From positions 62,001 to 126,000 of the forward strand of contig NZ_JAHXBG010000029.1 of the NCBI RefSeq assembly GCF_020103725.1: DNA of 64,000 nucleotides, read 5' to 3'. How positions within the stretch are numbered: the first letter of the stretch is position 1; each line of letters begins with the position of its first letter. The stretch comes from Hyalangium gracile (GTDB taxonomy: Bacteria > Myxococcota > Myxococcia > Myxococcales > Myxococcaceae). Below, piece after piece: positions 7,851 through 17,878 of this stretch. A program made the position numbers and the translations under genes. The notes beneath the pieces were generated by a model. It ran no database searches. It was not told where the DNA came from and was given only the letters and a program-made list of their open reading frames with translations.

Positions 7851-10800
7851 CGGACGTCCTGCTGGACTTCGTGACGAAGCTGCGCCAGCTCGAGGTGAAG
7901 CTGTGGCTCGAGCAGGATCAGCTCCGCTGTAGCGCGCCCAAGGGGGTGCTCACCGGAGAGCTGCGCGCGTCGATCAGCGCTCGGAAGGCCGAGCTGATGG
8001 CCCTGCTCCGGGAGGCTCGGGCCTCCACTCGCGAGGCCACCTCCAGCATCCCCAAGGCGCCACGGCCCGCGGAGCTCCCGCTCTCCTTCGCGCAGCAGCG
8101 CCTCTGGTTCTTCGACCAGCTCGAGCCGGAGAGCCCCGTCTACAACATCGCCAGCGCCCTGCGGCTTCGGGGCGAGCTCGACGTCCGCGCGCTCGAGGCG
8201 GCCTGCACCGGGCTGGTCCATCGGCACGAGGTGCTTCGGACCACGTTTGGCAGCGTCGACGGACGGCCCTTCCAGGTCGTCCACCCGCCGGGTCCCCACC
8301 CGCTTCCCGTCATCTCCCTGGAGGAGCACCCGCCACAGGAGCGCGAGGCGGTGGCCCGCCGCATGGCGGAGGAGGAGGCGCGGCGTCCCTTCTCGCTGTC
8401 CCGGGGGCCGCTGCTCCGGACCTCCCTGCTGAGGCTGGCCCCGGATCACCACATCCTGCTGACGACGCTGCACCACATCGTCACGGATGCCTGGTCCGAC
8501 CAGGTGCTCAACCGCGAGCTCGTCACTCTCTACGCCGCGGCGCGAGCCGGCGTTCCCGCGAACCTGCCGGTGCTGCCCATCCAGTACGCGGACTTTGCCG
8601 TCTGGCAGCGACAGTGGCTCCAGGGTGAGGTGCTCGAGTCGCAGCTCGACTACTGGCGGAAGCAGCTCGCTGACAGCCCTACCGTCCTCGAGCTGCCCAC
8701 CGATCGCCCCCGCCCACCGGAGCAGACCTATCGCGGGGATCGGCACAGCTTCGTGCTCCCCGCGGCGCTCACCTCCGCGCTTCGCGCCCTCTCCCAGCGC
8801 CAGGACGCCACGCTGGCGATGACGCTGCTGGCGGGCTTCTCGGCGCTGCTCCAGCGCTACACCGGGCAGGAGGACTTCCTGGTCGGCTCACCCATCGCCG
8901 GCCGCCGCCATGTCGAGACCGAGGGCCTGCTCGGCTTCTTCGTGAACACGGTGGTGCTGCGCGCCCGCCCTTCGGCCCGCGGGACGTTCCAGCAGCTGCT
9001 GGCCGGGATTCGGGAGACCTCGCTGGGTGCGTACGCCCACCAGGACCTCCCGTACGAGACCCTGGTGGAGAAGCTCCAGCACACGCGCGACCTCAGCCGG
9101 GGCTCGCTCTTCCAGGTCATGTTCGGCATGGCCACCGGCAACGAGGGCGAAGTCACGCTGCCCGGCCTCACCATCGAGCCGCTGGACACCGTGAGCAAGG
9201 TCGCGCACTTCGACCTGATCATCGAGTTCGAGGAGCGCTCGGACGAGCTCATCTGCCGGCTGAAGTACAGCTCGGATCTCTTCGACGCGAGCACCATCGA
9301 GCGGATGGGGCGGCACCTGCGACGGCTGTTCGAGTCCGTCGCGGCGGCTCCGGACATCCGTCTGGCGGACATCCCGCTGCTCTCCCCCGAGGAGGAGCGG
9401 CAGGTGCTGGTGGACTGGAACGCGACCGAGGCCCACTACCCGGCCGACACGCCCATCCACGAGCTCATCGAGGCGCAGGCGGCCCGGACCCCCGAGGCCC
9501 CGGCGGTCATGGTGGCTCGCGCGGAAGGCCACGGCGCCAGCGACCTGCCGCCGCTCACCTACCGCGAGCTCGATGCTCGCTCGAACCAGCTCGCCCGGCA
9601 CCTCCGGGCGCTGGGCGTCGGCCCGGAGGTCCGGGTGGCGATCTGCTTCCGGCGCTCGCCCGAGGCGCTGGTGGCCATCCTCGCCGTGCTCAAGGCCGGC
9701 GGCGTCTACGTCCCGCTCGATCCGCAGTACCCGAGGCAGCGGCTCGCGTTCGTCATCCAGGACACGCAGCCGCTCGTGCTGCTCACCCAGCGCGAGCTGC
9801 TCGACGAGCTCCCTCCTCCCGGAGAGGCCCGGGTGGTGTGCCTGGACCAGGAGTGGGAGCACATCTCCCGGGAGAGCACTTCCCGCCTGGAGCGCAACGT
9901 CTCCCCGGACAACCTCGTCTACGTCATCTACACGTCCGGCTCGACGGGGCAGCCCAAGGGCGTGATGATCTCCCACCGGGGCCTGCAGATCTCCAACACG
10001 GCGCGGCTCCACTACTACCGCGCGACCGCTCGGCGCTACCTCCTGCTGTCGTCGTTCGCCTTCGACAGCTCGGTGGCCGGCATCTTCTGGACGCTGTGCC
10101 AGGGCGGACTGCTCGTGCTGCCCGAGCAGGATCTCCAGCAGGACACGGTCGAGCTGGTGCGGTGCATCGACCGGCTGCGCGTCACGCACCTGCTGTGCGT
10201 GCCGACCTTCTACCAGCAGCTGGTCGAGGCTGCTCCGCACGGGAAGATGCGCTCGCTGGAGGTGGCGATCGTCGCGGGAGAGACGACTCCCCACGAGCTG
10301 ATCAACACGCACCTGGAGCGATTCCCCCAGGCGGGCCTCTTCACGGAGTACGGCGCGACCGAGTCCTCTGTCTACACCACCATCTACCGCTATGAGCCGG
10401 GCGGGCTCCGTGGGCGCGTGCCCGTGGGCCGGCCGGTGGAGAACAACGAGATCTACGTCCTGGATGCCGGGATGCGCCCGGTGCCCATCGGGGTGAAGGG
10501 CGAGATCTACCTGGGCGGACCCGGCGTCGCGCGCGGGTACTACCGGCGCCCCGAGCTGACGGCGAAGAGCTTCGTGCCCCACCCGTTCAGCCGGGAGCCA
10601 GGGGCGCGGCTCTACAAGACCGGAGACATGGGCCGCCTGCGCGCGGACGGCGTGCTCGAGTTCCTCGGCCGCATCGATCAGCAGGTGAAGGTCCGTGGGT
10701 ATCGCATCGAGCTCGAGGAGATCGAGGCGGCACTCGCGCAGCACCCCAGCGTCCAGGCCACGGCGGTCTCGGTCCGCGAGGACATCCCAGGCAACCCACG

Positions 10801-13800
10801 CCTGGTGGCGTACGTCGTCCCTCGGTCCGACGAGCCGGCCCCTGCCCGGGAAGGCTCGCCCATCGACGAGGCGCAGCTGGACCGCGTCTCCCAGTTCCAG
10901 GCGATGTACGACCAGCTCTACGGGCACACCGAGGGGTTCTCGAGCGAGGATCCATCGATCAACCACCGGATCTGGATCGACACCTACGATCACAAGCCCA
11001 TCCCGCTGGATGTCATCCACGAGGTCGTGGACGACACGGTCCAACGCATCCTCGCGCTGAAGCCACGGCGGGTGCTGGAGATCGGAGTGGGCACGGGGCT
11101 GCTGCTCCTGCGCATTGCCTCCAAGACGGAGCGCTACCTGGGCGTGGACTTCTCGGAGACGGCGCTCGACCGGCTGCGCTCGCTGCTGGCGAAGCGTCCG
11201 CCCCTTCCCGGGGTCTCGCTGATGCAGGGCGCGGCCCACGAGGTGGACCGGATCCGCGAGGAGCCGTTCGACATCGTCGTCATCAATGAGGTCAGCCAGC
11301 ACTTCCCCTCCCTGGACTACTGCGTCGCGCTCCTGGAGAAGCTGGTGCCGCTCGTTCGCCCGGGCGGTCGGATCTTCATCGGCGGCGTGCGCCCACTGCC
11401 CCTGCTGGAGATGTTCCATGCGACGGTGCAGCTCCACCGCGCCAGCGACGAGGTACGTCGCGAGGAGCTCCAGCGCATCGCGCATGCCTATCTGGCGGGC
11501 GACAAGGACCTGTGCATCGACCCGGAGTTCTTCCGGGCCGTGCGCGCGCACATCCCCGCGCTGAGCCAGGTGTGGATGCAGCTGAAGGGCGGGCGCCACC
11601 GCAATGAGCTGACCCGCTTCAAGTACGACGTCTTCTTCGAGGTCCAGGGCCCGCGCCAGGCTCCGCTCGAGGTGGAGTGGCTCGACTGGCGGGCTCGGCG
11701 GCTCACGCTCGCGGACGTCCGCGCGATGCTCGCCCAGGAGACGCCGGAGACGCTGGCGCTGGCCAACGTGCCCAACGCCCGTCTGTCCCAGGAGGGACAG
11801 GCCATGACGCTGCTCGCGTCTCCCAGGGGACCTTCCACGGTCGGAGAGCTGCGGCGGGCACTGGCGGCGCTCCCTCCTTCGCCGGCGGAGGATCCGGAGG
11901 ACTTCCGGGAGGTCGCCGAGAAGCTGGGCTACGACGTGGTCATCGACTGGGCGGGTGATGGCCGGGATGGCGCGTTCAATGCCGTCTTCCATCGCCGCCC
12001 GCGCCGGCACTTCGAGGTGGTTCGCCCGGTGGCTGCTGGAGGCCCCGCCCCCCGCCAGGCCTGGAGCGCGTATGGGAACGATCCGCTCCGGGAACAGTCC
12101 CGGCGCGCGCTCGTCCCCACGCTGCGGGACTTCCTCCAGAAGCAGCTGCCGGCCTACATGGTCCCGTCAGCGTTCGTCGTGCTGGATGCCCTGCCGCTCA
12201 ACCCCAATGGCAAGGTGGACCGCAAGGCGCTCCCGTCGCCGGAGTCGACCCGACAGGGACCGGACGACGGCTTCGTCCCCGCGCGCAACCCGGTGGAGGA
12301 GCGCCTGGCCGCCATCTGGGCCCAGGTGCTGCGGCTGGAGCGCGTGGGCATCCACGACAACTTCTTCGATCTGGGCGGTGACTCGATCCTGAGCGTGCAG
12401 ATCGTCGCTCGGGCGACCCAGGCCGGGCTGCGGCTCGCCGCGCGGCAGATGTTCGCGCACCAGACCATCGCCGAGCTGGCGGCGGTGGTGGGCTCGGCTC
12501 CGTCCGCCGCCGCGGAGCCCGAGCTCGTGACGGGGGAAGTGCCGCTGACTCCCGTGCAGCACTGGTACCTGTCCCAGGACCCGGTAGCGCCCCACCACTT
12601 CAACCAGGCGGTGATGCTCGTCGCTCGCGAGCCGCTGAACCTCGAGAAGCTCGAGCAGTCCGTGCGCCACATCCTGCGGCACCACGACGCGCTGCGGATG
12701 CGCTTCGAGCGGACCGGCACCGGCTGGTCGCAGCGCTGCATGCCTCCCGATGAGCGCGTGGTGCTCGAGAGCTTCGACCTGAGCGGCCTGCCCTCGGAGC
12801 AGCGACGCGCCGCGATCGAGGCCACCGCCGCCCGTCTCCAGGAGGGCCTGAGCCTCGAGCAGGGGCCCTTGCTGCGCGTCGCCCGCTTCGTGCCCGGTCC
12901 CGGCGAGCCGGAGCGACTCCTGCTGATCGCCCACCACCTGGTGGTGGATGGAATCTCCTGGCGCATCCTCCTGGAGGATCTCCAGACGGCGTACCAGCAG
13001 CTGCGGGAGGGGCGAGCACCGCACCTTCCCGACAAGACCACCTCCTATCAGCGCTGGGCGCGACGGCTCGTCCAGTACGCGCGCACCCCCTCGCACGCTC
13101 TGGACTTCTGGCGGCAGCTACCGACCTCGGGCACGGCCCGGCTGCCTGTGGACGGCTCCGACCCCAGCCCATCCGCCCGAGCGGTGGGCGCCGCCCGGAC
13201 GCACACGTGCGCGCTCGGCGCGGAGGAGACTCGCGCGCTCCGGCAAGAGGTGCTCAAGGCATTCCACTGCGAGATCAACGACGTCCTGCTGACCGCGCTG
13301 GCGTCCGCGCTCACCGCGTGGACCGGGGAACGCCGCTGGCTCATCGACCTCGAGGGGCACGGTCGCGAGCCGCTCTTCGAGGACGTCGAGCTGTCGCGGA
13401 CGGTGGGCTGGTTCACCTCGCTGTTCCCCGTGGTGCTCACGCACGAAGGGGACGACCTGCTCGACACGCTCCAGGCCGTGAGGTCCCGCCTGCGGAGCCT
13501 GCCGAACCGGGGCATCGACTACGGCATCCTGCGCTACCTGCGCGGGCCCGGAGAGGAGCAGGTCCCCGCGCTCCAGCCGGAGCTCGTCTTCAACTACCTG
13601 GGGCAGTTCGACCAGGTCTTCGACAGCAACGCGCTCTTCCGGCCGGCCGATGAGTCCGTGGGGCCGACCATCAGCCCGCTCTCCCACCGCCCGCACCTGC
13701 TCGAGGTCAACAGCCTGGAGCATGAGGCACGGCTGCGGGTGAACTGGACGTACAGCCCGGAGCTCCACCGCCCGGAGACCATCGAGCGGCTCGCCGAGCA

Positions 13801-15232
13801 TTTCCTCGAGGCGCTGCGGCGGCTCGTCGCGCTCGCTCGGGCGGGCGGAACCCGACGTCCCACCCCCGCCGACTTCCCGCTCGCCCGCGTCGATCGCGCG
13901 GAGCTGGAACGGCTCCTGGCGAACCGTGGTCCCGTGGAGGACCTGTACCCGCTGGCGCTCTCGCAGCAGGAGATGTTCGACGAGACGCGGGCGCGTCCCG
14001 GGACGTGGGCCTACTTCATCCAGATCTCCGGGCGCATCTCGGGCGCCTTCTCTCCAGAGGCCTTCGAGCAGGCCTGCCAGCGGGTCATCGAGCGCAATCC
14101 GGTGCTGCGCACCGCGGTGGTGTTCGAGGGAGTCCGTGAGCCGCACCAGGTGGTCCAGCGCGAGGCCCGACTGGCCGCCGAGCGAATCGACGCGACGGGC
14201 TTCTCACCGGAGCAACGAGACGCGGAGCTGCGACAGCGGCTCGAGCACGGCCAACGTCGCTTCGAGCTGGAACGGGCTCCCCTCATGCGCCTGGAGCTCG
14301 TCCAGGTCGCGCCGGAGCGCTTCCACCTCATCTGGAGCACCCACCACGGGATGCTGGACGGATGGTGCATGTCCCTCCTGCTCCACGAGGTCTTCACCCT
14401 GTACAAGTCCCTCGCGCGTGGGACGGCGGTGGAGCTGCCCCCCCGCCCACCGTTCCGTGAGCTGCTCCACTGGCTGGCACGCCAGGACCGCTCCAGGGCG
14501 GAGGCCTGGTGGCGGCGTGAGCTCTCGGGCCTCGCCCTCCCAGCCCACGTGGAGCCGACGGGAGAGCGCCCCGAGTGGCAGTGGGCCGAGCAGCGTGCCC
14601 GTCTGTCGCGGGAGACCACCGAGGCCCTCTCGGGGATGGCACGACGCCACCGGCTCACGCTGAACACCCTGGTCCAGGGCGCCTGGGCCCTGACGCTCGC
14701 GCGCGGCCAGAGCCGCCAGGAGGTCTGCTTCGGAGCGACCTCGGTGGTGCGTCCCGCGGAAGTGCCAGGGGTGGAGGAGATCATCGGGCCCTTGCTCAAC
14801 ACGCTCCCCCTGCGCGCACGGCTGGAGCCCCAGGCGCCGGCCACCGACTGGCTCAGGGCACTGCAGGCGCGCCAGCAGGAGCAGCGCCCGTTCGAGCACG
14901 TTGCCCTCTCCACCCTGCGCCGCTGGATCGGCGCGCCGGAGGGGGCGCCCCTGTTCGACAGCATCGTCCGCTTCCAGAACTACCCGACGCAGTTCGCCCT
15001 CGAGCAGCTCGAGCTCGGGTTCAAGTTCGACCGGATGAGGGTGGTCGATCGCTGGCCCTACCCGCTCGCGCTGGTCGTGGTCCCGGGCGAGCGGCTGGGG
15101 ATCGAGCTGAGCCACCGGCTCGATCGCGTCGGCCCCGAGCAGGCCCGGCTCCTGCTGGAGCAGTTCCGGCGGCTCCTCACGAAGCTGGCGGAAGCGCCGG
15201 AGCAGCGGCTCGCCGCGCTGATGGAGGTATAG
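7847..15232 (+). CDS. NRPS-2: TubC dock - C - A(nMT) - T - E - C (2461 aa)
   Basis: Residues 1-60 are a TubC-type N-terminal docking domain (KLWLEQDQLRCSAPKG). Then come a condensation domain (HHIVTDA near 210; the terminal Gly is Ala), an adenylation domain (A3 YTSGSTGQPKG near 695; A4 SFAFDSSV with the usual Asp) and an N-methyltransferase inserted after A8 (VLEIGVGTG near 1077). A10 NPNGKVDRKALP, a carrier protein (LGGDSI near 1508) and an intact epimerisation domain (HHLVVDG near 1695, TVGWFTSLFPV) follow. A final condensation domain (HHGMLDG near 2165) ends the protein with no carrier or thioesterase after it. By eye the selectivity residues read about D-S-A-L-I-A-E-V-Y, which I cannot match to a substrate. 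It should add an N-methylated D-residue. The terminal C domain either passes the chain to another protein or releases it onto a free amine. Confidence 0.95.
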   Translation: MTDVLLDFVTKLRQLEVKLWLEQDQLRCSAPKGVLTGELRASISARKAELMALLREARASTREATSSIPKAPRPAELPLSFAQQRLWFFDQLEPESPVYNIASALRLRGELDVRALEAACTGLVHRHEVLRTTFGSVDGRPFQVVHPPGPHPLPVISLEEHPPQEREAVARRMAEEEARRPFSLSRGPLLRTSLLRLAPDHHILLTTLHHIVTDAWSDQVLNRELVTLYAAARAGVPANLPVLPIQYADFAVWQRQWLQGEVLESQLDYWRKQLADSPTVLELPTDRPRPPEQTYRGDRHSFVLPAALTSALRALSQRQDATLAMTLLAGFSALLQRYTGQEDFLVGSPIAGRRHVETEGLLGFFVNTVVLRARPSARGTFQQLLAGIRETSLGAYAHQDLPYETLVEKLQHTRDLSRGSLFQVMFGMATGNEGEVTLPGLTIEPLDTVSKVAHFDLIIEFEERSDELICRLKYSSDLFDASTIERMGRHLRRLFESVAAAPDIRLADIPLLSPEEERQVLVDWNATEAHYPADTPIHELIEAQAARTPEAPAVMVARAEGHGASDLPPLTYRELDARSNQLARHLRALGVGPEVRVAICFRRSPEALVAILAVLKAGGVYVPLDPQYPRQRLAFVIQDTQPLVLLTQRELLDELPPPGEARVVCLDQEWEHISRESTSRLERNVSPDNLVYVIYTSGSTGQPKGVMISHRGLQISNTARLHYYRATARRYLLLSSFAFDSSVAGIFWTLCQGGLLVLPEQDLQQDTVELVRCIDRLRVTHLLCVPTFYQQLVEAAPHGKMRSLEVAIVAGETTPHELINTHLERFPQAGLFTEYGATESSVYTTIYRYEPGGLRGRVPVGRPVENNEIYVLDAGMRPVPIGVKGEIYLGGPGVARGYYRRPELTAKSFVPHPFSREPGARLYKTGDMGRLRADGVLEFLGRIDQQVKVRGYRIELEEIEAALAQHPSVQATAVSVREDIPGNPRLVAYVVPRSDEPAPAREGSPIDEAQLDRVSQFQAMYDQLYGHTEGFSSEDPSINHRIWIDTYDHKPIPLDVIHEVVDDTVQRILALKPRRVLEIGVGTGLLLLRIASKTERYLGVDFSETALDRLRSLLAKRPPLPGVSLMQGAAHEVDRIREEPFDIVVINEVSQHFPSLDYCVALLEKLVPLVRPGGRIFIGGVRPLPLLEMFHATVQLHRASDEVRREELQRIAHAYLAGDKDLCIDPEFFRAVRAHIPALSQVWMQLKGGRHRNELTRFKYDVFFEVQGPRQAPLEVEWLDWRARRLTLADVRAMLAQETPETLALANVPNARLSQEGQAMTLLASPRGPSTVGELRRALAALPPSPAEDPEDFREVAEKLGYDVVIDWAGDGRDGAFNAVFHRRPRRHFEVVRPVAAGGPAPRQAWSAYGNDPLREQSRRALVPTLRDFLQKQLPAYMVPSAFVVLDALPLNPNGKVDRKALPSPESTRQGPDDGFVPARNPVEERLAAIWAQVLRLERVGIHDNFFDLGGDSILSVQIVARATQAGLRLAARQMFAHQTIAELAAVVGSAPSAAAEPELVTGEVPLTPVQHWYLSQDPVAPHHFNQAVMLVAREPLNLEKLEQSVRHILRHHDALRMRFERTGTGWSQRCMPPDERVVLESFDLSGLPSEQRRAAIEATAARLQEGLSLEQGPLLRVARFVPGPGEPERLLLIAHHLVVDGISWRILLEDLQTAYQQLREGRAPHLPDKTTSYQRWARRLVQYARTPSHALDFWRQLPTSGTARLPVDGSDPSPSARAVGAARTHTCALGAEETRALRQEVLKAFHCEINDVLLTALASALTAWTGERRWLIDLEGHGREPLFEDVELSRTVGWFTSLFPVVLTHEGDDLLDTLQAVRSRLRSLPNRGIDYGILRYLRGPGEEQVPALQPELVFNYLGQFDQVFDSNALFRPADESVGPTISPLSHRPHLLEVNSLEHEARLRVNWTYSPELHRPETIERLAEHFLEALRRLVALARAGGTRRPTPADFPLARVDRAELERLLANRGPVEDLYPLALSQQEMFDETRARPGTWAYFIQISGRISGAFSPEAFEQACQRVIERNPVLRTAVVFEGVREPHQVVQREARLAAERIDATGFSPEQRDAELRQRLEHGQRRFELERAPLMRLELVQVAPERFHLIWSTHHGMLDGWCMSLLLHEVFTLYKSLARGTAVELPPRPPFRELLHWLARQDRSRAEAWWRRELSGLALPAHVEPTGERPEWQWAEQRARLSRETTEALSGMARRHRLTLNTLVQGAWALTLARGQSRQEVCFGATSVVRPAEVPGVEEIIGPLLNTLPLRARLEPQAPATDWLRALQARQQEQRPFEHVALSTLRRWIGAPEGAPLFDSIVRFQNYPTQFALEQLELGFKFDRMRVVDRWPYPLALVVVPGERLGIELSHRLDRVGPEQARLLLEQFRRLLTKLAEAPEQRLAALMEV

Positions 15233-15251
15233 TCCGCCCATTCCTCGACAC

Positions 15252-17804
15252 ATGCTCCACACAGCCACGGTGACACTGGCCGTTACCCTCGCCCTGCTCT
15301 CGCCGCGCATCGCCGGCGCGAGCGAGGGCGACGGGGCGCTCCAGGCAGGCCGGGCCACGGAGCGGATCGACATCAACGGGGTGTGGGACGAGCCCGCGTG
15401 GGCCAGTGCCCTCCCCTTCGACGGCTTCGTCCAGATCTTCCCCTCCGAGGGTGGAGCGCCCACCGAACGGACGGAGGTGCGCGTCCTGTACGACGATCGC
15501 AACCTCTATGTGGCGTTCACCTGCTTCGACTCGCAGCCCGACCAGCTCAACCGGAACCTCGGGCGGCGGGACAGCCCGCCCCCGTCGGACAGCGTCGAGG
15601 TGGTCATCGACTCGGCGGCCGATCGCCGTACCGCCTACACCTTCGGAGTGAACGCGGGCGGAGTGCTCTTCGACTCGCTGGTGCAGGACAACGGCACCAC
15701 GTCCACCGAGTGGGACGCGGTCTGGGATGCCGCGGTCCAGGTACGCCCCGACGGCTGGTCCGCGGAGCTTCGCATCCCGCTGCACATCCTCCGCTTCTCC
15801 AAGGCCACTCTTCAGAAGTGGGGCTTCCTCGCCCGGCGGCGCCTGGCGCGCACCAACGAGGTCATCACCTCCGCCCTGGTGCCCCGGACTGGCAGCGGTC
15901 AGGTCTCCCGCATCGGCACGCTCGAAGGCCTGAGGGACCTCACCCCACGGCCATACGTGGAGCTCAGCCCGTACCTGGCCGCCCGCACCGCGCTCCAGCC
16001 GCAGTTCTCCGACCCGAGCCGGCCCGATCCGCGCCTGCTCAACCCCGCGCTCGACGTCGGGCTGGACCTGCAGATGGCGCTCTCCAGCGAGCTGGTGCTG
16101 ACCGCCACGGTCCACCCCGACTTCGGCCAGGTCGAGGCGGACGAGCTGATCCTCACCCTGGCCAACGCCGAGCCCTACTTCCCGGAGAAGCGTCCCTTCT
16201 TCGCCCAGGGGCTGGAGCTCTTCCAGCCGCCGCCCAGCGGCAACGGCGCCATCCTGGCGCAGCAGTTCTTCTACTCACGCCGCATCGGCCTGACGACGCC
16301 CATCCTGGGAGCAGCCAAGGTGGCCTGGTCGGTGACGCCGGAGCTCGACGTGGCGTTGCTGGACGCCTACGTCCTCGGCGCGCAGGCGCCGGAGTTCGAT
16401 GAAGCCACGCCGGACCGTCGCTTCCGGCTGGGACTGCTCCACTTCGGCCCCGCGAACGCGCTGCCGCGGACGCCTCAGATTCCCCAGAACTTCCTGGTGG
16501 CGGTCTCTCGCTGGCGGCCTCGGGAGGACGTGACGCTCGGAGGCCGGGTGGCCATGGCCACGCCCTTCGCCGGCGCGTGCAGCGAGGAAGACGCCGCGCT
16601 CTCCGAGGAGGAACAGCCGCTCGGCTGCCTGGCGCAGGGGGGCAACACGGGAGCCATCGAGTGGGAGCTGCGGAGCCCCGACTCCGACTGGGGACTGTCC
16701 GGCCAGCTCCTGGGCTCGCAGACGGTGGGCGGGCCTCCCCTGCGGCTCCTGGCCGACGGCACCGCCCTGTCTCGCGGCGCCACCGGCCTTGGCGCCTACG
16801 TCACGGCGGGCAAGTTCGGCGGAGAGCCTTTCCGGTTCGACGTCACCTACCGCTACAACGCCCCCACCCTCGAGCTCAACGCCATCGGCTACCTGCCCTA
16901 CCAGAACGAGCACGTGGGAGCCGTGCACCTGCGCTACACGCGACCGAGCGGCTTCGGCCTGCTCCACGCCTTCGACCTCTACTCGGTGGCCTACGGGACG
17001 TGGACCGCGGACGGCCAGGGCATCGACCGGAATCGCCGACTGGCCGTGGGGAGCGCGGCGGTCATCCCAGGCTTCCACGAGCTCACACTGGAGCTGGGCA
17101 CCCTCGACCCGCGCTTCGACACGCGGGAGATCCCCGGCACGGGCATCGCGTACCAGCGCGTGGGCTTCCACTACCTCAACCTGCTCCTCCAGACGAACCC
17201 GCACCGGCCCCTGTCCTTCTTCATGGACGGAGTGCTCAAGTACGCCCCCAACGCCGCGTCGCCGAGCGGGGAGCAGGGCTGGGTGGCGGACGCGGGGCTC
17301 ACCTACCGCCCCAACAGCCGCTTCGAGTCGAAGCTCTCGGTCAGCGCGGAGCTGACGCCCAACGAGCCGCGCTGGGTGGACCAGGTGGAGGACGAGCTCA
17401 TCTTCGGCGCGCTCACGGCTCGGAGCCTGTCGCTGATCCTCCGGCTGCAGTGGGTGCTCACGCCTCGGCTGACGCTGCAGACCTACGCGCAGCACTTCAG
17501 CGAGCTGGGCCGGTACGACCGCTTCTTCCGAGGAACCCCGGGCGCAGGCTCGCACATCCGGCTGTCGGAGCTCACCCCAGTGGACTACGGGGGCTCGGTG
17601 GACTTCCACGGCTCCGCGCTGAACCTGAACCTGGTGCTGCGCTGGGAGTACCGGCTCGGGTCGCTCCTCTACTTCGTCTACACCCGCTCGCAGGAGCAGG
17701 CACCTGGGGGGGCCCTCCCCCGGACGGTGCTCCCTTCGGGCCTGCCGAGCGGCCCGACGTCCGATGCCGTGATGGTGAAGTGGTCCTACTTCTGGAGCAG
17801 CTGA
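15252..17804 (+). CDS. DUF5916 family outer-membrane-type protein with CBM9-like N-terminus
   Basis: 850 aa, starting 19 bp after NRPS-2 and therefore probably co-transcribed. An N-terminal signal peptide (LAVTLALLSPRIAGA) is followed by a carbohydrate-binding family 9-like beta-sandwich (about 30-210; IDINGVWDEPAW, VLYDDRNLYVAF). A long beta-rich C-terminal part has YFPEKRPFF and alternating aromatic strands, as in DUF5916 proteins that are predicted to form outer-membrane barrels. Proteins of this family are often found near secretion or TonB-type genes; their biochemical role is not established. Its place inside the NRPS operon suggests surface retention or export of the product, but it could be a bystander. 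Confidence 0.8.
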   Translation: MLHTATVTLAVTLALLSPRIAGASEGDGALQAGRATERIDINGVWDEPAWASALPFDGFVQIFPSEGGAPTERTEVRVLYDDRNLYVAFTCFDSQPDQLNRNLGRRDSPPPSDSVEVVIDSAADRRTAYTFGVNAGGVLFDSLVQDNGTTSTEWDAVWDAAVQVRPDGWSAELRIPLHILRFSKATLQKWGFLARRRLARTNEVITSALVPRTGSGQVSRIGTLEGLRDLTPRPYVELSPYLAARTALQPQFSDPSRPDPRLLNPALDVGLDLQMALSSELVLTATVHPDFGQVEADELILTLANAEPYFPEKRPFFAQGLELFQPPPSGNGAILAQQFFYSRRIGLTTPILGAAKVAWSVTPELDVALLDAYVLGAQAPEFDEATPDRRFRLGLLHFGPANALPRTPQIPQNFLVAVSRWRPREDVTLGGRVAMATPFAGACSEEDAALSEEEQPLGCLAQGGNTGAIEWELRSPDSDWGLSGQLLGSQTVGGPPLRLLADGTALSRGATGLGAYVTAGKFGGEPFRFDVTYRYNAPTLELNAIGYLPYQNEHVGAVHLRYTRPSGFGLLHAFDLYSVAYGTWTADGQGIDRNRRLAVGSAAVIPGFHELTLELGTLDPRFDTREIPGTGIAYQRVGFHYLNLLLQTNPHRPLSFFMDGVLKYAPNAASPSGEQGWVADAGLTYRPNSRFESKLSVSAELTPNEPRWVDQVEDELIFGALTARSLSLILRLQWVLTPRLTLQTYAQHFSELGRYDRFFRGTPGAGSHIRLSELTPVDYGGSVDFHGSALNLNLVLRWEYRLGSLLYFVYTRSQEQAPGGALPRTVLPSGLPSGPTSDAVMVKWSYFWSS

Positions 17805-17878
17805 GGCTCTAAAATGGGGAGCGTCGGGAGACCCCGACTGGAGCAAGCAGGCGAGCAGCCCTCCGCGGAGCCAGTGGC

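Noticed and set aside
8888-12010. About 1040-codon minus-strand open frame opposite NRPS-2
   Set aside because: Antisense of adenylation and N-methyltransferase coding; repetitive Leu/Val/Arg composition and no ribosome site.
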